The notes under the pieces were generated by a model, which saw nothing but the letters and a program-made list of their open reading frames with translations, was not told the origin of the DNA and ran no database searches. The position numbers and the translations under genes are program-made. Positions 16,765 through 24,438 of a stretch of DNA of 64,000 nt are shown here, in pieces. The stretch lies in NCBI RefSeq assembly GCF_003176895.1, contig NZ_QGTD01000001.1, forward strand, positions 124,001-188,000, given 5' to 3'. Every line of letters begins with the position of its first letter. Position 1 is the first letter of the stretch. This stretch comes from Gracilibacillus dipsosauri (GTDB lineage Bacteria; Bacillota; Bacilli; Bacillales; Amphibacillaceae).

Positions 16765-17588
16765 TGAAAAACTTCTATATTAAAAAATCACTTCTACATT
16801 TTGTTTTAATTATCGGTGTTATTGTCTCATTAGGGCCATTTTATTGGATGATTGTTGGAGCAACAAACCCTTCAGGAGACGTGTTAAGTTTCCCACCCAA
16901 AATTATTCCAGGTAACTATTTCATGGAAAACTTAACTAATTTAAGTGAATCTATTCCCATCATGAAAGCACTAATCAATTCAGCCATAATAGCTATCGTT
17001 TTTGTATTAGCTAGTCTATTAGTTTGTTCAATGGCTGGTTATGCATTTGCAAAATTTAAGTTTAAAGGTAGTAATCTTATCTTTTCTAGCTTTTTGTTAG
17101 CGATGATGATACCTTATCAAGCAACCATTATTCCGTTATTCCAAATCTTTGGTGCACTTGAGTGGCTCAACACCTATCATGCTGTTATCCTGCCACAAAT
17201 TTGTTATCCATTTGCTATATTCTTAATTCGTCAAAATATGAAAGGAATTCCAGATTCAATGATAGAAGCTGCCAGAATAGATGGTGCTGGTGAAATTAGC
17301 ATCTTTTTCAAATTAGCATTACCAACAATGAAACCAGCTCTAGCAGCTGTAGGAATTTTCTTATTTACTCATCAATGGAACAATTTTATGTGGCCATTAA
17401 TTATCATGACATCCAGTGATATGTATACATTACCAGTTGCATTATCCACATTAGCTGGATTAAATTCAGTAGATTATGGACAGCTAATGCTCGGAACTGC
17501 TATATCGGTTCTTCCGATCATGATAGTTTTCTTGATTTTACAAAAACATTTTATATCAGGAATTTTAGGAGGTTCTGTCAAAGAATAA
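16764..17588 (+). CDS. Sugar ABC transporter permease, MalG type
   Basis: The 274-residue permease has six membrane segments and the EAA motif MIEAARIDGAGEISIFFKL. The start ATG overlaps the stop of the MalF-like gene by one base, so the two are translationally coupled. Family: binding-protein-dependent carbohydrate permeases (CUT1). Confidence 0.92.
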   Translation: MKNFYIKKSLLHFVLIIGVIVSLGPFYWMIVGATNPSGDVLSFPPKIIPGNYFMENLTNLSESIPIMKALINSAIIAIVFVLASLLVCSMAGYAFAKFKFKGSNLIFSSFLLAMMIPYQATIIPLFQIFGALEWLNTYHAVILPQICYPFAIFLIRQNMKGIPDSMIEAARIDGAGEISIFFKLALPTMKPALAAVGIFLFTHQWNNFMWPLIIMTSSDMYTLPVALSTLAGLNSVDYGQLMLGTAISVLPIMIVFLILQKHFISGILGGSVKE

Positions 17589-17611
17589 AAGATTATGAAG
17601 GAGCATAAAGA

Positions 17612-19654
17612 ATGAAAGATTTCCTAAACGAATCAACCATACAACTAGGTGTTTGTTATTATCCCGAACATTGGCCAGAAGAAATGTGGGAAGAAGATTT
17701 TCGTAGAATAAAAGATATGGGGTTCTTATATGTCAGAATGGCTGAATTTGCCTGGTCTATCTTTGAACCAATAGAAGGGACTTTTGAATTCGATTTATTT
17801 GACCGTGCTATTCAACTAGCAAAAAAGTATGATCTAAAAGTAATTATAGGAACACCTACCGCTACACCACCAGCATGGTTAACAGATAAATACCCTGAGG
17901 TTTTAAATGTCTCAAGAGAAGGGGTGCGCTATAACCACGGTTCTAGAAGGCACTATAATTATAATTCAGAAATTTATCGAACGTTTTCTAAAAGAATTGT
18001 TTTAGAAATGGTAGAACACTATAAGAGTAATTCAACAGTGGTTGGTTGGCAAATTGATAACGAAATCAATTGTGAAATGAATGTATTCTATTCAAACGCA
18101 GATCATGATAGCTTTCGTCAATGGGTCAAGAATAAATATCAAACATTAGAAGGACTGAATGATGCATGGGGTACTGTCTTTTGGAATCAAACCTATACGG
18201 ATTGGAAACAAATTTATTTAACACGACCGACTGTTACTCATTCTTACAATCCTCACCAACTTTTAGATGAAAAGCGTTTTATCTCAGATAGCGCCATTAG
18301 CTTTGTACAAATGCAAGCAAACATTATTCGTTCTATCACAGATAAGCAGTGGGTGACCACGAATGGAATGTTCGGTCACTTGGATAATCACCGTATGACA
18401 AAAGAAGTATTAGATTTCTATGCCTATGATTCTTATCCAAACTTTAACAAGGTTATAGAGGATAAATCAATGATGCCTTTACATGACAGAAAATGGAGCA
18501 TGAATTTAAGCACTGTTCGTAGTTTTGGGGGAAACTTTGCGATATTTGAACAACAAGCTGGTCCAGGGGGATGGGTAAACCGACTTGAACAACCTACACC
18601 TCGTCCAGGCCAACTGCGATTATGGACATATCAGTCGATTGCCCACGGTGCTGATTTAGTTCTTTATTTTCGATGGCGTACAGCTACCAAAGGTTCTGAA
18701 ATCTACTGGCATGGCATTAATGACTATCATAATTTACCAAACCGAAGAATCACAGAACTGAAACAAACAAGTGAAGAAATTCATAAGATCGGCAATACTA
18801 TCTTCCATTCAGAATACATTTCAGATGCCGCTATTTTGACCGATTACCCGAATGAATGGGATGGTGAAGAAGATAATTGGTATGGGCATTTTATTAAGGA
18901 GAGTAAAGAAGCATGGTTTAAAGCCTTTCAATATCATCATATCCCTGTCGACTTTGTCAATATCACACAAGAAATGTCCCTAGAGACGTTAGCTAAATAT
19001 AGAATTCTAGTTTACCCCCACCCAGCCATTTTAACAGAGACTACAGCCCATCTATTAACACGTTATGTAGAACAAGGCGGGACCATTATTTTCGGTGCAA
19101 GAACGGGATACAAAGATTTAACAGGACAGACCTATATGAAAGCTTTCCCAGGATATATAAAGGATTTAGTAGGTGTTACAGTGGAGGAGTATACGTTATT
19201 AAATGGATGGCAGGAAAATCCAGATGTTAACCTATTAAACAAGCAATTTAAAACTACTGGTTTTAACGAAGTGCTACAGCCTGAAGTGGAGAATGTTGAA
19301 GTAATGGGAACATATCTGAATGCTCACTATGAAGGTAAACCTGCGTTGACAAAAAGAAGCGTCTCGACAGGAACTGCATACTACTACGGAAGTGTCTTTA
19401 ACTACCAAACAGCATCGATCCTATTAGAAGATATGGAAGCAACCAACTATCAACATCTATTTATACTGACACCAGATATAGAGCTAGCTGTCCGGAAAAA
19501 GGATGGTGTGAGCATCTATCTTTTGCTTAATTATTCCTACCAATCACAGCATATTCAATTAAAAGCAGAAATGGAAAATCTATTAGATAACCAAACTTGT
19601 TCAGGGAGTATCACTTTGACGGGTTATGATGTATTAGTCTTAAAAGAAAAGTAA
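17612..19654 (+). CDS. Beta-galactosidase, glycoside hydrolase family 42
   Basis: The 680-residue length and domain order are those of GH42: a TIM barrel starting LGVCYYPEHWPEEMWEEDFRRIKDMG, a trimerisation domain from about 395 and a small C-terminal beta domain. The acid/base Glu is in VVGWQIDNEINC (about 148) and the nucleophile in FAIFEQQAGPGGW (about 310). There is no signal peptide, so it acts on imported galactosides in the cytoplasm. It is the last gene of the importer operon, 23 bases after the permease, behind GAAGGAG. The substrate may be galacto-oligosaccharide or plant galactan fragments; lactose is less likely for GH42. Confidence 0.93.
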   Translation: MKDFLNESTIQLGVCYYPEHWPEEMWEEDFRRIKDMGFLYVRMAEFAWSIFEPIEGTFEFDLFDRAIQLAKKYDLKVIIGTPTATPPAWLTDKYPEVLNVSREGVRYNHGSRRHYNYNSEIYRTFSKRIVLEMVEHYKSNSTVVGWQIDNEINCEMNVFYSNADHDSFRQWVKNKYQTLEGLNDAWGTVFWNQTYTDWKQIYLTRPTVTHSYNPHQLLDEKRFISDSAISFVQMQANIIRSITDKQWVTTNGMFGHLDNHRMTKEVLDFYAYDSYPNFNKVIEDKSMMPLHDRKWSMNLSTVRSFGGNFAIFEQQAGPGGWVNRLEQPTPRPGQLRLWTYQSIAHGADLVLYFRWRTATKGSEIYWHGINDYHNLPNRRITELKQTSEEIHKIGNTIFHSEYISDAAILTDYPNEWDGEEDNWYGHFIKESKEAWFKAFQYHHIPVDFVNITQEMSLETLAKYRILVYPHPAILTETTAHLLTRYVEQGGTIIFGARTGYKDLTGQTYMKAFPGYIKDLVGVTVEEYTLLNGWQENPDVNLLNKQFKTTGFNEVLQPEVENVEVMGTYLNAHYEGKPALTKRSVSTGTAYYYGSVFNYQTASILLEDMEATNYQHLFILTPDIELAVRKKDGVSIYLLLNYSYQSQHIQLKAEMENLLDNQTCSGSITLTGYDVLVLKEK

Positions 19655-19674
19655 TAGAAAAAAGATTTCTTGGA

Positions 19675-19708
19675 GGTGGACATCTATTTCTTAAAAAAGA
19701 TGTCCACC
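19675..19708. other. Stem-loop after the GH42 gene
   Basis: GGTGGACATC and GATGTCCACC form a 10-bp stem with a 14-base loop, 20 bases after the GH42 stop. No T run follows on either side, so termination here would not be classical; it may be an mRNA 3' stabiliser. Confidence 0.5.
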
Positions 19709-19724
19709 AATAGCCTAATCCTTC

Positions 19725-20120
19725 TTATCCCTTATATCTCTTGGAATAAATAAATTCAGTGACCGGAACCGTAATAAATGTCAGACATACAACTAACAAT
19801 AAAGGATAATTATCCACATTATTAAGATTACCTGTACCTTCTGAAACAAATAGTATGATGCCTGACAATACCATTAATACATAGTAACCAATTTTGGCGC
19901 TTTGTGTTTGAATATGTCTATCTAATTCATCCTTTTCACCGCCGCCTTCGTGTTGCCCCCAAGTAATCCAGTTAAAAAAGTAAGTTAATGCAAGAAAGCT
20001 AAAGAAGATAGAACCTCCATCAACCGTTCCAAATTTAAACCATTTGTATAAGGAATACCCTGCAACTAATATGAAGACCATAAACGCGATAATTGCGATA
20101 ATTTTTTTAGTCTTATCCAT
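19725..20120 (-). CDS. Small membrane protein paired with an XRE regulator
   Basis: The 131-residue protein has four hydrophobic segments and a charged cytoplasmic stretch EGGGEKDELDRHIQTQSAKIG between segments 2 and 3. I do not recognise a family with certainty. Its gene overlaps the XRE regulator by eight bases (20113-20120), a common arrangement in Bacillaceae where a tiny repressor is followed by a membrane protein. Function unknown. Confidence 0.75.
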   Translation of the reverse strand: MDKTKKIIAIIAFMVFILVAGYSLYKWFKFGTVDGGSIFFSFLALTYFFNWITWGQHEGGGEKDELDRHIQTQSAKIGYYVLMVLSGIILFVSEGTGNLNNVDNYPLLLVVCLTFITVPVTEFIYSKRYKG

Positions 20121-20325
20121 TTCTCTTTCCCCCGTTCTTAGGTATAAATAATTGTTCCATGGGAACCGCTAAAGTTTTTGCAATATCAAAGGCTAACTGT
20201 AGACTAGGGTCATACTTATTGTTTTCAATCGCATTGATGGTTTGTCTACTTACATGGCATAATTCTGCTAATTGCCCTTGAGAAAACCCGCTTTTTTCTC
20301 GATATTCTTTTATTTTATTTTCCAT
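20113..20325 (-). CDS. XRE family transcriptional regulator
   Basis: The 70-residue protein is one helix-turn-helix domain of the Cro/C1 type: IKEYREKSGFSQGQLAELCHVSRQTINAIENNKYDPSLQLAFDIAKTLAVPMEQLF. It belongs to the YozG/YvaO-like compact repressors. Its strong promoter carries a directly adjacent inverted repeat, suggesting autoregulation. It is cotranscribed with the small membrane protein. Confidence 0.9.
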   Translation of the reverse strand: MENKIKEYREKSGFSQGQLAELCHVSRQTINAIENNKYDPSLQLAFDIAKTLAVPMEQLFIPKNGGKRNG

Positions 20326-20348
20326 TCTGAACCACCTTTTAATCTGAT

Positions 20349-20404
20349 AAGGTGTAAAATACTTTTGACACCTTGATTATAAAATAAGACAGACATGGTG
20401 TCAA
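20349..20404 (-). promoter_or_regulatory. Promoter and operator of the XRE gene
   Basis: On the minus strand TTGACA (20404-20399) and TATAAT (20381-20376) are exactly 17 bp apart. Right after the -10, AAGGTGT (20374-20368) and ACACCTT (20355-20349) form an inverted repeat over the start of transcription, a typical repressor site. Confidence 0.8.
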
Positions 20405-20427
20405 ATATATTTGACATATTGTCTGTC
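20388..20427 (-). terminator. Nested 40-bp hairpin, terminator overlapping the XRE promoter
   Basis: The outer arms GACAGACA and TGTCTGTC enclose a perfect palindrome TGTCAAATATATTTGACA. On the minus strand TTATTTTA follows. It lies just after the lipoprotein gene stop (20440) and contains the -35 box of the XRE promoter, so terminator and promoter share sequence. Confidence 0.65.
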
Positions 20428-20439
20428 CAGATTTAAAAG

Positions 20440-21048
20440 TTACTTCATGTAGTTTTCCACTAATTCGAAGCATCTCTCTTGTGTAAGATTGTTCTCAACC
20501 CTTACATATTCATATTGTTCCATTGTACCACCTTTATATTGTAGAGATGCCTCTTTTGCTGTATTATCCCGGTAATCTAACCATTCACGCTGTTCTATTC
20601 TTAGTTGTTCCATTTCTTCTGTCGGTAAAGTTTCTTCTAAAACTCCATAAATTTCATTTAACATGCCATCCAAAATATCGAAAGCATCACCTTCTATTTT
20701 TTTTAAAGCAAATGTTGTCTCATCCATAGGATTTTCTCGCATTTCTTCCACTTTCTTTTTCGTCTCATTTAATTTGTTGAGATATTCTTCCTTTAAGTCC
20801 ACAGATTCTTCTTCGTTCGATGTATGTACATTCTCGCTTTGACCGTTATCCTCAACGATTTTTACGTTCGAATTATCCATATTGGAGTCATTCTCTTTAG
20901 AATCTGACTGGTCCGATTTTTCACTTGGATTTGTTGAGGTAGGTTGATCTTCTGTCTGTTTAACAGTTGACTCGTTCGTCGTGCTGCTACAAGCTGCTAG
21001 CAATAGTAATACTGCCGCTAATATTCCTAATAAAAAGTGACGTTTCAT
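20440..21048 (-). CDS. Lipoprotein with LprI/DUF1311 C-terminal domain
   Basis: The 202-residue protein begins with a signal peptide and lipobox LLAACSS (Cys about 20), followed by a Ser/Asp/Asn-rich low-complexity spacer (about 22-80). The C-terminal domain (about 120-200) has the DUF1311 pattern LRIEQREWLDYRDNTAKEASLQYKGGTMEQYEYVRVENNLTQERCFEL. DUF1311 proteins include lysozyme inhibitor LprI; the role in Bacillaceae is unproven. It should sit on the outer face of the membrane. Confidence 0.85.
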   Translation of the reverse strand: MKRHFLLGILAAVLLLLAACSSTTNESTVKQTEDQPTSTNPSEKSDQSDSKENDSNMDNSNVKIVEDNGQSENVHTSNEEESVDLKEEYLNKLNETKKKVEEMRENPMDETTFALKKIEGDAFDILDGMLNEIYGVLEETLPTEEMEQLRIEQREWLDYRDNTAKEASLQYKGGTMEQYEYVRVENNLTQERCFELVENYMK

Positions 21049-21076
21049 AAAATACTACCTTTCTTAAAAATTTTGT

Positions 21077-21784
21077 CTAATAGCCAATTAACACATCTTT
21101 TTTAATGTTTCGTTTGGAAATTTCATTATCTCGTAAATAAGTAGATGTATCCTCTACCATTGACTTCGGACCTGCAATATAGTATTTAGCATTATTCTTA
21201 TAAGTACTGATGCTTTTGTCCAATGCTTGCTGTAAGTGATTCGATGAATCGAGATAAGTTAAGCCGATAGAGGTATTACTCGCTATTCTATCAAGCTCAT
21301 CTTTAAAAATATAAGTTTTGTTACTGTCCAAATAGAGTAGATGCACAGGTATTTCTTTTTTCTCAGCCTCTAGTTGCTTTACGATGGAACGAAAAGGGGT
21401 AATTCCAATTCCACCCGCTATTAGTACTGTAGGGTGTTCCTCTCTTAAATAAAATGCCCCGACAGGTCCAGCCATCGTTATCTTCGTTCCTTTTGTTAAT
21501 TCTAGCATTGCTTTCTTAAATTCACTAGGTTGATCACTGATTTTGGTCGTAATTTGAATCGTATTTTCCTGAGGTACAGATGCTACACTAAATGGTCGCG
21601 TATTGTTTTTTATTTTCTTGTGGGTAATTGTAAACAAGCCATATTGTCCTGCATTCCAGGTTATATCCTTTTCTTTTTCGAACAGAAAGGTATAGTAGTC
21701 TTCTGATTCTTTGTAGCTTTTTAGAAATGATAATTCTTTCTTATTGAACATGGAAAGCATATCTTTTACAAAACTCATTTCCAT
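21077..21784 (-). CDS. FAD/NAD(P)-binding oxidoreductase (ferredoxin reductase type)
   Basis: The 235-residue protein has an FAD-binding beta-barrel with NTRPFSVASVP (the RxxS flavin motif, about 63-73) and an NAD-binding domain with GGIGITPFRSIV (about 130). There is no iron-sulfur domain and no haem domain, so it would pass electrons to a separate partner. It follows the YdhG-like iron-chaperone gene by 13 bases on the same strand, suggesting one operon with it. Confidence 0.85.
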   Translation of the reverse strand: MEMSFVKDMLSMFNKKELSFLKSYKESEDYYTFLFEKEKDITWNAGQYGLFTITHKKIKNNTRPFSVASVPQENTIQITTKISDQPSEFKKAMLELTKGTKITMAGPVGAFYLREEHPTVLIAGGIGITPFRSIVKQLEAEKKEIPVHLLYLDSNKTYIFKDELDRIASNTSIGLTYLDSSNHLQQALDKSISTYKNNAKYYIAGPKSMVEDTSTYLRDNEISKRNIKKDVLIGY

Positions 21785-21797
21785 AGCTCCTTTCTAA

Positions 21798-22169
21798 TTA
21801 TTTTCTCCAAAAAGTAGGACAATTAGCCTTGTCCCAAATATTAAAGTCTATCATTTTCTCAAGTAATGAATAGTTAACAGGTTTATTCCACGGGAGACGA
21901 ATTAATTCCTTTGTGTAATCATAGCCAGCCTTCTTAATATCCTCCTCTACATGAGAAATGGTAACACCTTCAGGGGCAACCGCTAGATGCTTTTTCGATA
22001 CACTAAAACCAATAATAAAGGTACCATGATCTGTAAACATCGGTTGATTCCATTTCAATTCTGTTTCTAAACGTGGATATTTATTACTTACCCAATGCAA
22101 CACTTCTTCTGTTCTTTCACGCAGGGATGGATCATCTATCCCTGCTACAAATGCCTCAAATATCGCCAT
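21798..22169 (-). CDS. YdhG/Fra family (DUF1801) iron chaperone-like protein
   Basis: The 123-residue protein is a complete DUF1801 domain: VLHWVSNKYPRLETELKWNQPMFTDHGTFIIGFSVSKKHLAVAPEG and the end FNIWDKANCPTFWRK. The B. subtilis homologue Fra (YdhG) is a frataxin-like iron donor. It sits between an AHSA1-domain gene (20 bases upstream) and a flavin reductase (13 bases downstream), all behind the ArsR regulator, so a four-gene operon is likely. Confidence 0.88.
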   Translation of the reverse strand: MAIFEAFVAGIDDPSLRERTEEVLHWVSNKYPRLETELKWNQPMFTDHGTFIIGFSVSKKHLAVAPEGVTISHVEEDIKKAGYDYTKELIRLPWNKPVNYSLLEKMIDFNIWDKANCPTFWRK

Positions 22170-22189
22170 GTCTTCCTACCTCCTTATCT

Positions 22190-22579
22190 TTACGCTTCAC
22201 CTAACACTTTCTTAAGATTTTCCACCTTATACATCCAGCCATACTTCGCACCATTAAATGCTTGTCCCTCTTGATCAAATCCGGTATGTTCCAGATGCAA
22301 GTAAGTTGTCTCACCTTCTTGCTTTAAGGTCCACGTAACAATGGTGTCAATCGGTCCGCCAATCCATGTATAAGATAATTTATGAGGCTTATCTACCACC
22401 AACACTTCGCTATCTACAATTAAATCTATCTCTTCATTCCGAAACTGACATTTGTGCCCCACAATCGGTTGAAAATTATTTTCCATGACCCATTGTGCAA
22501 GAGTAGCTGAATCGGTTAAAGCCTCCCATACTTTATCGATGGAGCTCCTAAACTGAAAATCTAATGATAGATCTGCCAT
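22190..22579 (-). CDS. SRPBCC/AHSA1 domain protein
   Basis: The 129-residue protein is a START-like AHSA1 domain, with LDFQFRSSIDKVWEALTDSATLAQWVM at the start and GWMYKVENLKKVLGE at the end. These proteins hold a hydrophobic ligand cavity; function is generally unknown. In Firmicutes they often follow a small ArsR regulator, as here (3 bases after the ArsR stop), and are thought to be its target. Confidence 0.88.
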   Translation of the reverse strand: MADLSLDFQFRSSIDKVWEALTDSATLAQWVMENNFQPIVGHKCQFRNEEIDLIVDSEVLVVDKPHKLSYTWIGGPIDTIVTWTLKQEGETTYLHLEHTGFDQEGQAFNGAKYGWMYKVENLKKVLGEA

Positions 22580-22582
22580 GAT

Positions 22583-22906
22583 TTAATCCTCCAATATATT
22601 TTTTAATAAGGACACTCGCTCATTCCAAAACTGTTCATAATAAGAAAGCCAGTCTTTGACCTCCTGTAAAGGTGCTGGATTTAGTCTATATCTAGTTTCT
22701 CTACCTGATTTTCGATTGGTTACGAGGTCAGCCTCTTTCAGGATAGTCAAATGCTTCGAAACCGCCGTCCGCCCCATTTGGAACTGGTCTGTTAATTCAT
22801 GTAAAGGTAGCTCATCTGCTTCTGCCAATAAACGGATCAATTGACGTCTTGTTGGATCTGCAATGGCAACAAAAACATCCCGTTTTTCGCAAACTTTCTT
22901 CATCAT
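22583..22906 (-). CDS. ArsR family transcriptional regulator
   Basis: This winged-helix regulator reads VFVAIADPTRRQLIRLLAEADELPLHELTDQFQMGRTAVSKHLTILKEADLVTNRKSGRETRYRLNP, followed by LQEVKDWLSYYEQFW. It has no cysteine metal site in helix 3 and belongs to the ArsR group that partners AHSA1 proteins. The frame is open to ATG 22930, but that codon lies only about five bases from the predicted transcription start; ATG 22906 has GGAGG at five bases, giving 107 residues. It should autoregulate through the repeats at 22924-22964. Confidence 0.9.
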   Translation of the reverse strand: MMKKVCEKRDVFVAIADPTRRQLIRLLAEADELPLHELTDQFQMGRTAVSKHLTILKEADLVTNRKSGRETRYRLNPAPLQEVKDWLSYYEQFWNERVSLLKNILED

Positions 22907-22923
22907 TCTATCCTCCAAATTCG

Positions 22924-22971
22924 ATACCAATTAGTGTCCTTATTATACGACACCAATTAGTGCCGCGTCAA
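22924..22971 (-). promoter_or_regulatory. ArsR promoter with duplicated operator
   Basis: On the minus strand TTGACG (22971-22966) and TATAAT (22947-22942) are 18 bp apart. The -10 is flanked on both sides by the repeat ACCAATTAGTGYC (plus-strand copies at 22926-22938 and 22952-22964). Each copy is itself an imperfect palindrome. This is a clear repressor arrangement. Confidence 0.8.
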
Positions 22972-22981
22972 CGAAAAAAAT

Positions 22982-23002
22982 TGAAGCTCAGGAAGAGCTT
23001 CA
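22982..23002 (-). terminator. Terminator of the DUF1295-type gene
   Basis: TGAAGCTC and GAGCTTCA form an 8-bp stem, followed on the minus strand by ATTTTTTT. It lies between the methyltransferase-like gene and the ArsR promoter. Confidence 0.8.
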
Positions 23003-23052
23003 TTTATAAGCAAAATTATTTCAAGTGATGCTATATTATTTTCCATTTACAT

Positions 23053-23697
23053 CTACCAAATAAAAGGGATTAACTTCTTTGTGCTCTTCTTATATTCTAT
23101 GAATTGGTCTCCATATTTGTCTTGTAGATATTTATCATGATTTGGTATGTAGCTAGTAACAAATAATAAAAGTAAACCGAGGGGAATAAATAAACTAAAA
23201 AAATTATTCGTTAAGATAGCTAAGCCCAATACCCAAAGACAATCTCCGAAATAATTAATATGAATGGCGTAATGGAATAGTCCACCAGTATATAATTTCC
23301 CTTTGTTTTCTGGATTATCTTTAAAAGTCTTTCTCAACAACTCTGATCCAGTGTTGATAAAACTACCTAGTAAAAATATTATCCAGCCAACCATAAAAAG
23401 TGTCATACTAGCATCGTTATCATTAGCGATAGCTAGTAGAGGAAAACCCAGGTAGTATAAAGCAAAAGCTAAACTATTTCCGATAGCCTCCATCCACCCA
23501 ATTCCTCTAGGTAACCAAAGGAACATCATGGCATTTAACCTCAGAGACGTTATAAATAGAGCCGTGAACAACCCTATCGAAAGGAAGTTTTCTTCATTCA
23601 AACTAAACAGTACATAATAGGCAATAATCAAATATACAATCTGTGCAATCAAAATAAAGCTCTTTTGTTTGGTTGATTGTTTTTGAATTCCGTACAT
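23053..23697 (-). CDS. Isoprenylcysteine methyltransferase-like/DUF1295 membrane protein
   Basis: The 214-residue protein has about six membrane segments and a C-terminal part YTGGLFHYAIHINYFGDCLWVLGLAI...DKYLQDKYGDQFIEYKKSTKKLIPFIW. The tail is the NAD(P)H or SAM binding end shared by steroid 5-alpha-reductase-like DUF1295 proteins and ICMT-type methyltransferases. The exact reaction cannot be chosen from sequence. Confidence 0.78.
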   Translation of the reverse strand: MYGIQKQSTKQKSFILIAQIVYLIIAYYVLFSLNEENFLSIGLFTALFITSLRLNAMMFLWLPRGIGWMEAIGNSLAFALYYLGFPLLAIANDNDASMTLFMVGWIIFLLGSFINTGSELLRKTFKDNPENKGKLYTGGLFHYAIHINYFGDCLWVLGLAILTNNFFSLFIPLGLLLLFVTSYIPNHDKYLQDKYGDQFIEYKKSTKKLIPFIW

Positions 23698-23759
23698 AAC
23701 GCTGGCTCCTTTTTAATGGATTGTAAGGTAGGTCTAGTTAAAGGATTTCACTTCACAAA

Positions 23760-24149
23760 TCAAGAAGACTTCGGTTTTCTCTCCAAGATAGCTATAAAAT
23801 TATCTTTATAATAGTACAACAAATAACCATGACATAGGACAAGTACTATCGCTAATGCTAGCAATGATGGATCAAGGAACAAATGGAGCAGAAAAATATT
23901 GGCAGTAATAGGTGATAATATGGTTAAGACTAAGGGGATAAATTGATGAATTAGAAGTAGAACACCACAAATAACTTCTAACGATTTTTCTATGATTAAT
24001 AGATATTCAAATTCGAATAATGCCATTGCATCGGGGCTCGTTGCGATAAATGGGTCAAGCCCAAGAATAACAAAATAACCGTTAACACCAGCAACTAAAA
24101 ACATCACTCCTAAAAATATTCTGCAAATTTGCATCCATAATTTTGTCAA
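23760..24149 (-). CDS. DoxX family membrane protein
   Basis: The frame is open to 24299, but the first 50 residues are unlike any protein. TTG 24149 with GGGGG at eight bases upstream gives a compact 129-residue protein LTKLWMQICRIFLGVMFLVAGVNGYFVI... with four membrane segments. The pattern, including an ILSPITANIFLLHLF stretch, fits DoxX/SURF4-like small membrane proteins linked to thiol and redox homeostasis. Confidence 0.75.
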   Translation of the reverse strand: MTKLWMQICRIFLGVMFLVAGVNGYFVILGLDPFIATSPDAMALFEFEYLLIIEKSLEVICGVLLLIHQFIPLVLTILSPITANIFLLHLFLDPSLLALAIVLVLCHGYLLYYYKDNFIAILERKPKSS

Positions 24150-24366
24150 AATAGTTACCCCCTTTCTTTTTTGGCTACTTGAGTGAAAAGCCACATTATT
24201 TTCACGCCTTAAGTGTTTTAAAGATATGCATAGGCTCTTTGCTGTAGAAACGATTTGTAGATGAAATAAAATCACATCTGATCTCTTATGTTTTATCATC
24301 CTAAACTATGGGAGATTCGTCAATGGATTTCACCCACAAAGGTTTTGGTTATGTTTTGAAAAATGA

Positions 24367-24394
24367 AGGGCATACCTTCCCTAAGATATGCCCT
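24367..24394 (-). terminator. Terminator of the MutS2-like gene
   Basis: AGGGCATA and TATGCCCT form an 8-bp stem with a T-rich tail on the minus strand (TCATTTTTC). It lies 45 bases after the stop codon. Confidence 0.75.
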
Positions 24395-24438
24395 CCGTTT
24401 ATTCGTTATTCTGAGATGTGATAATCGTGTTAAATTTC

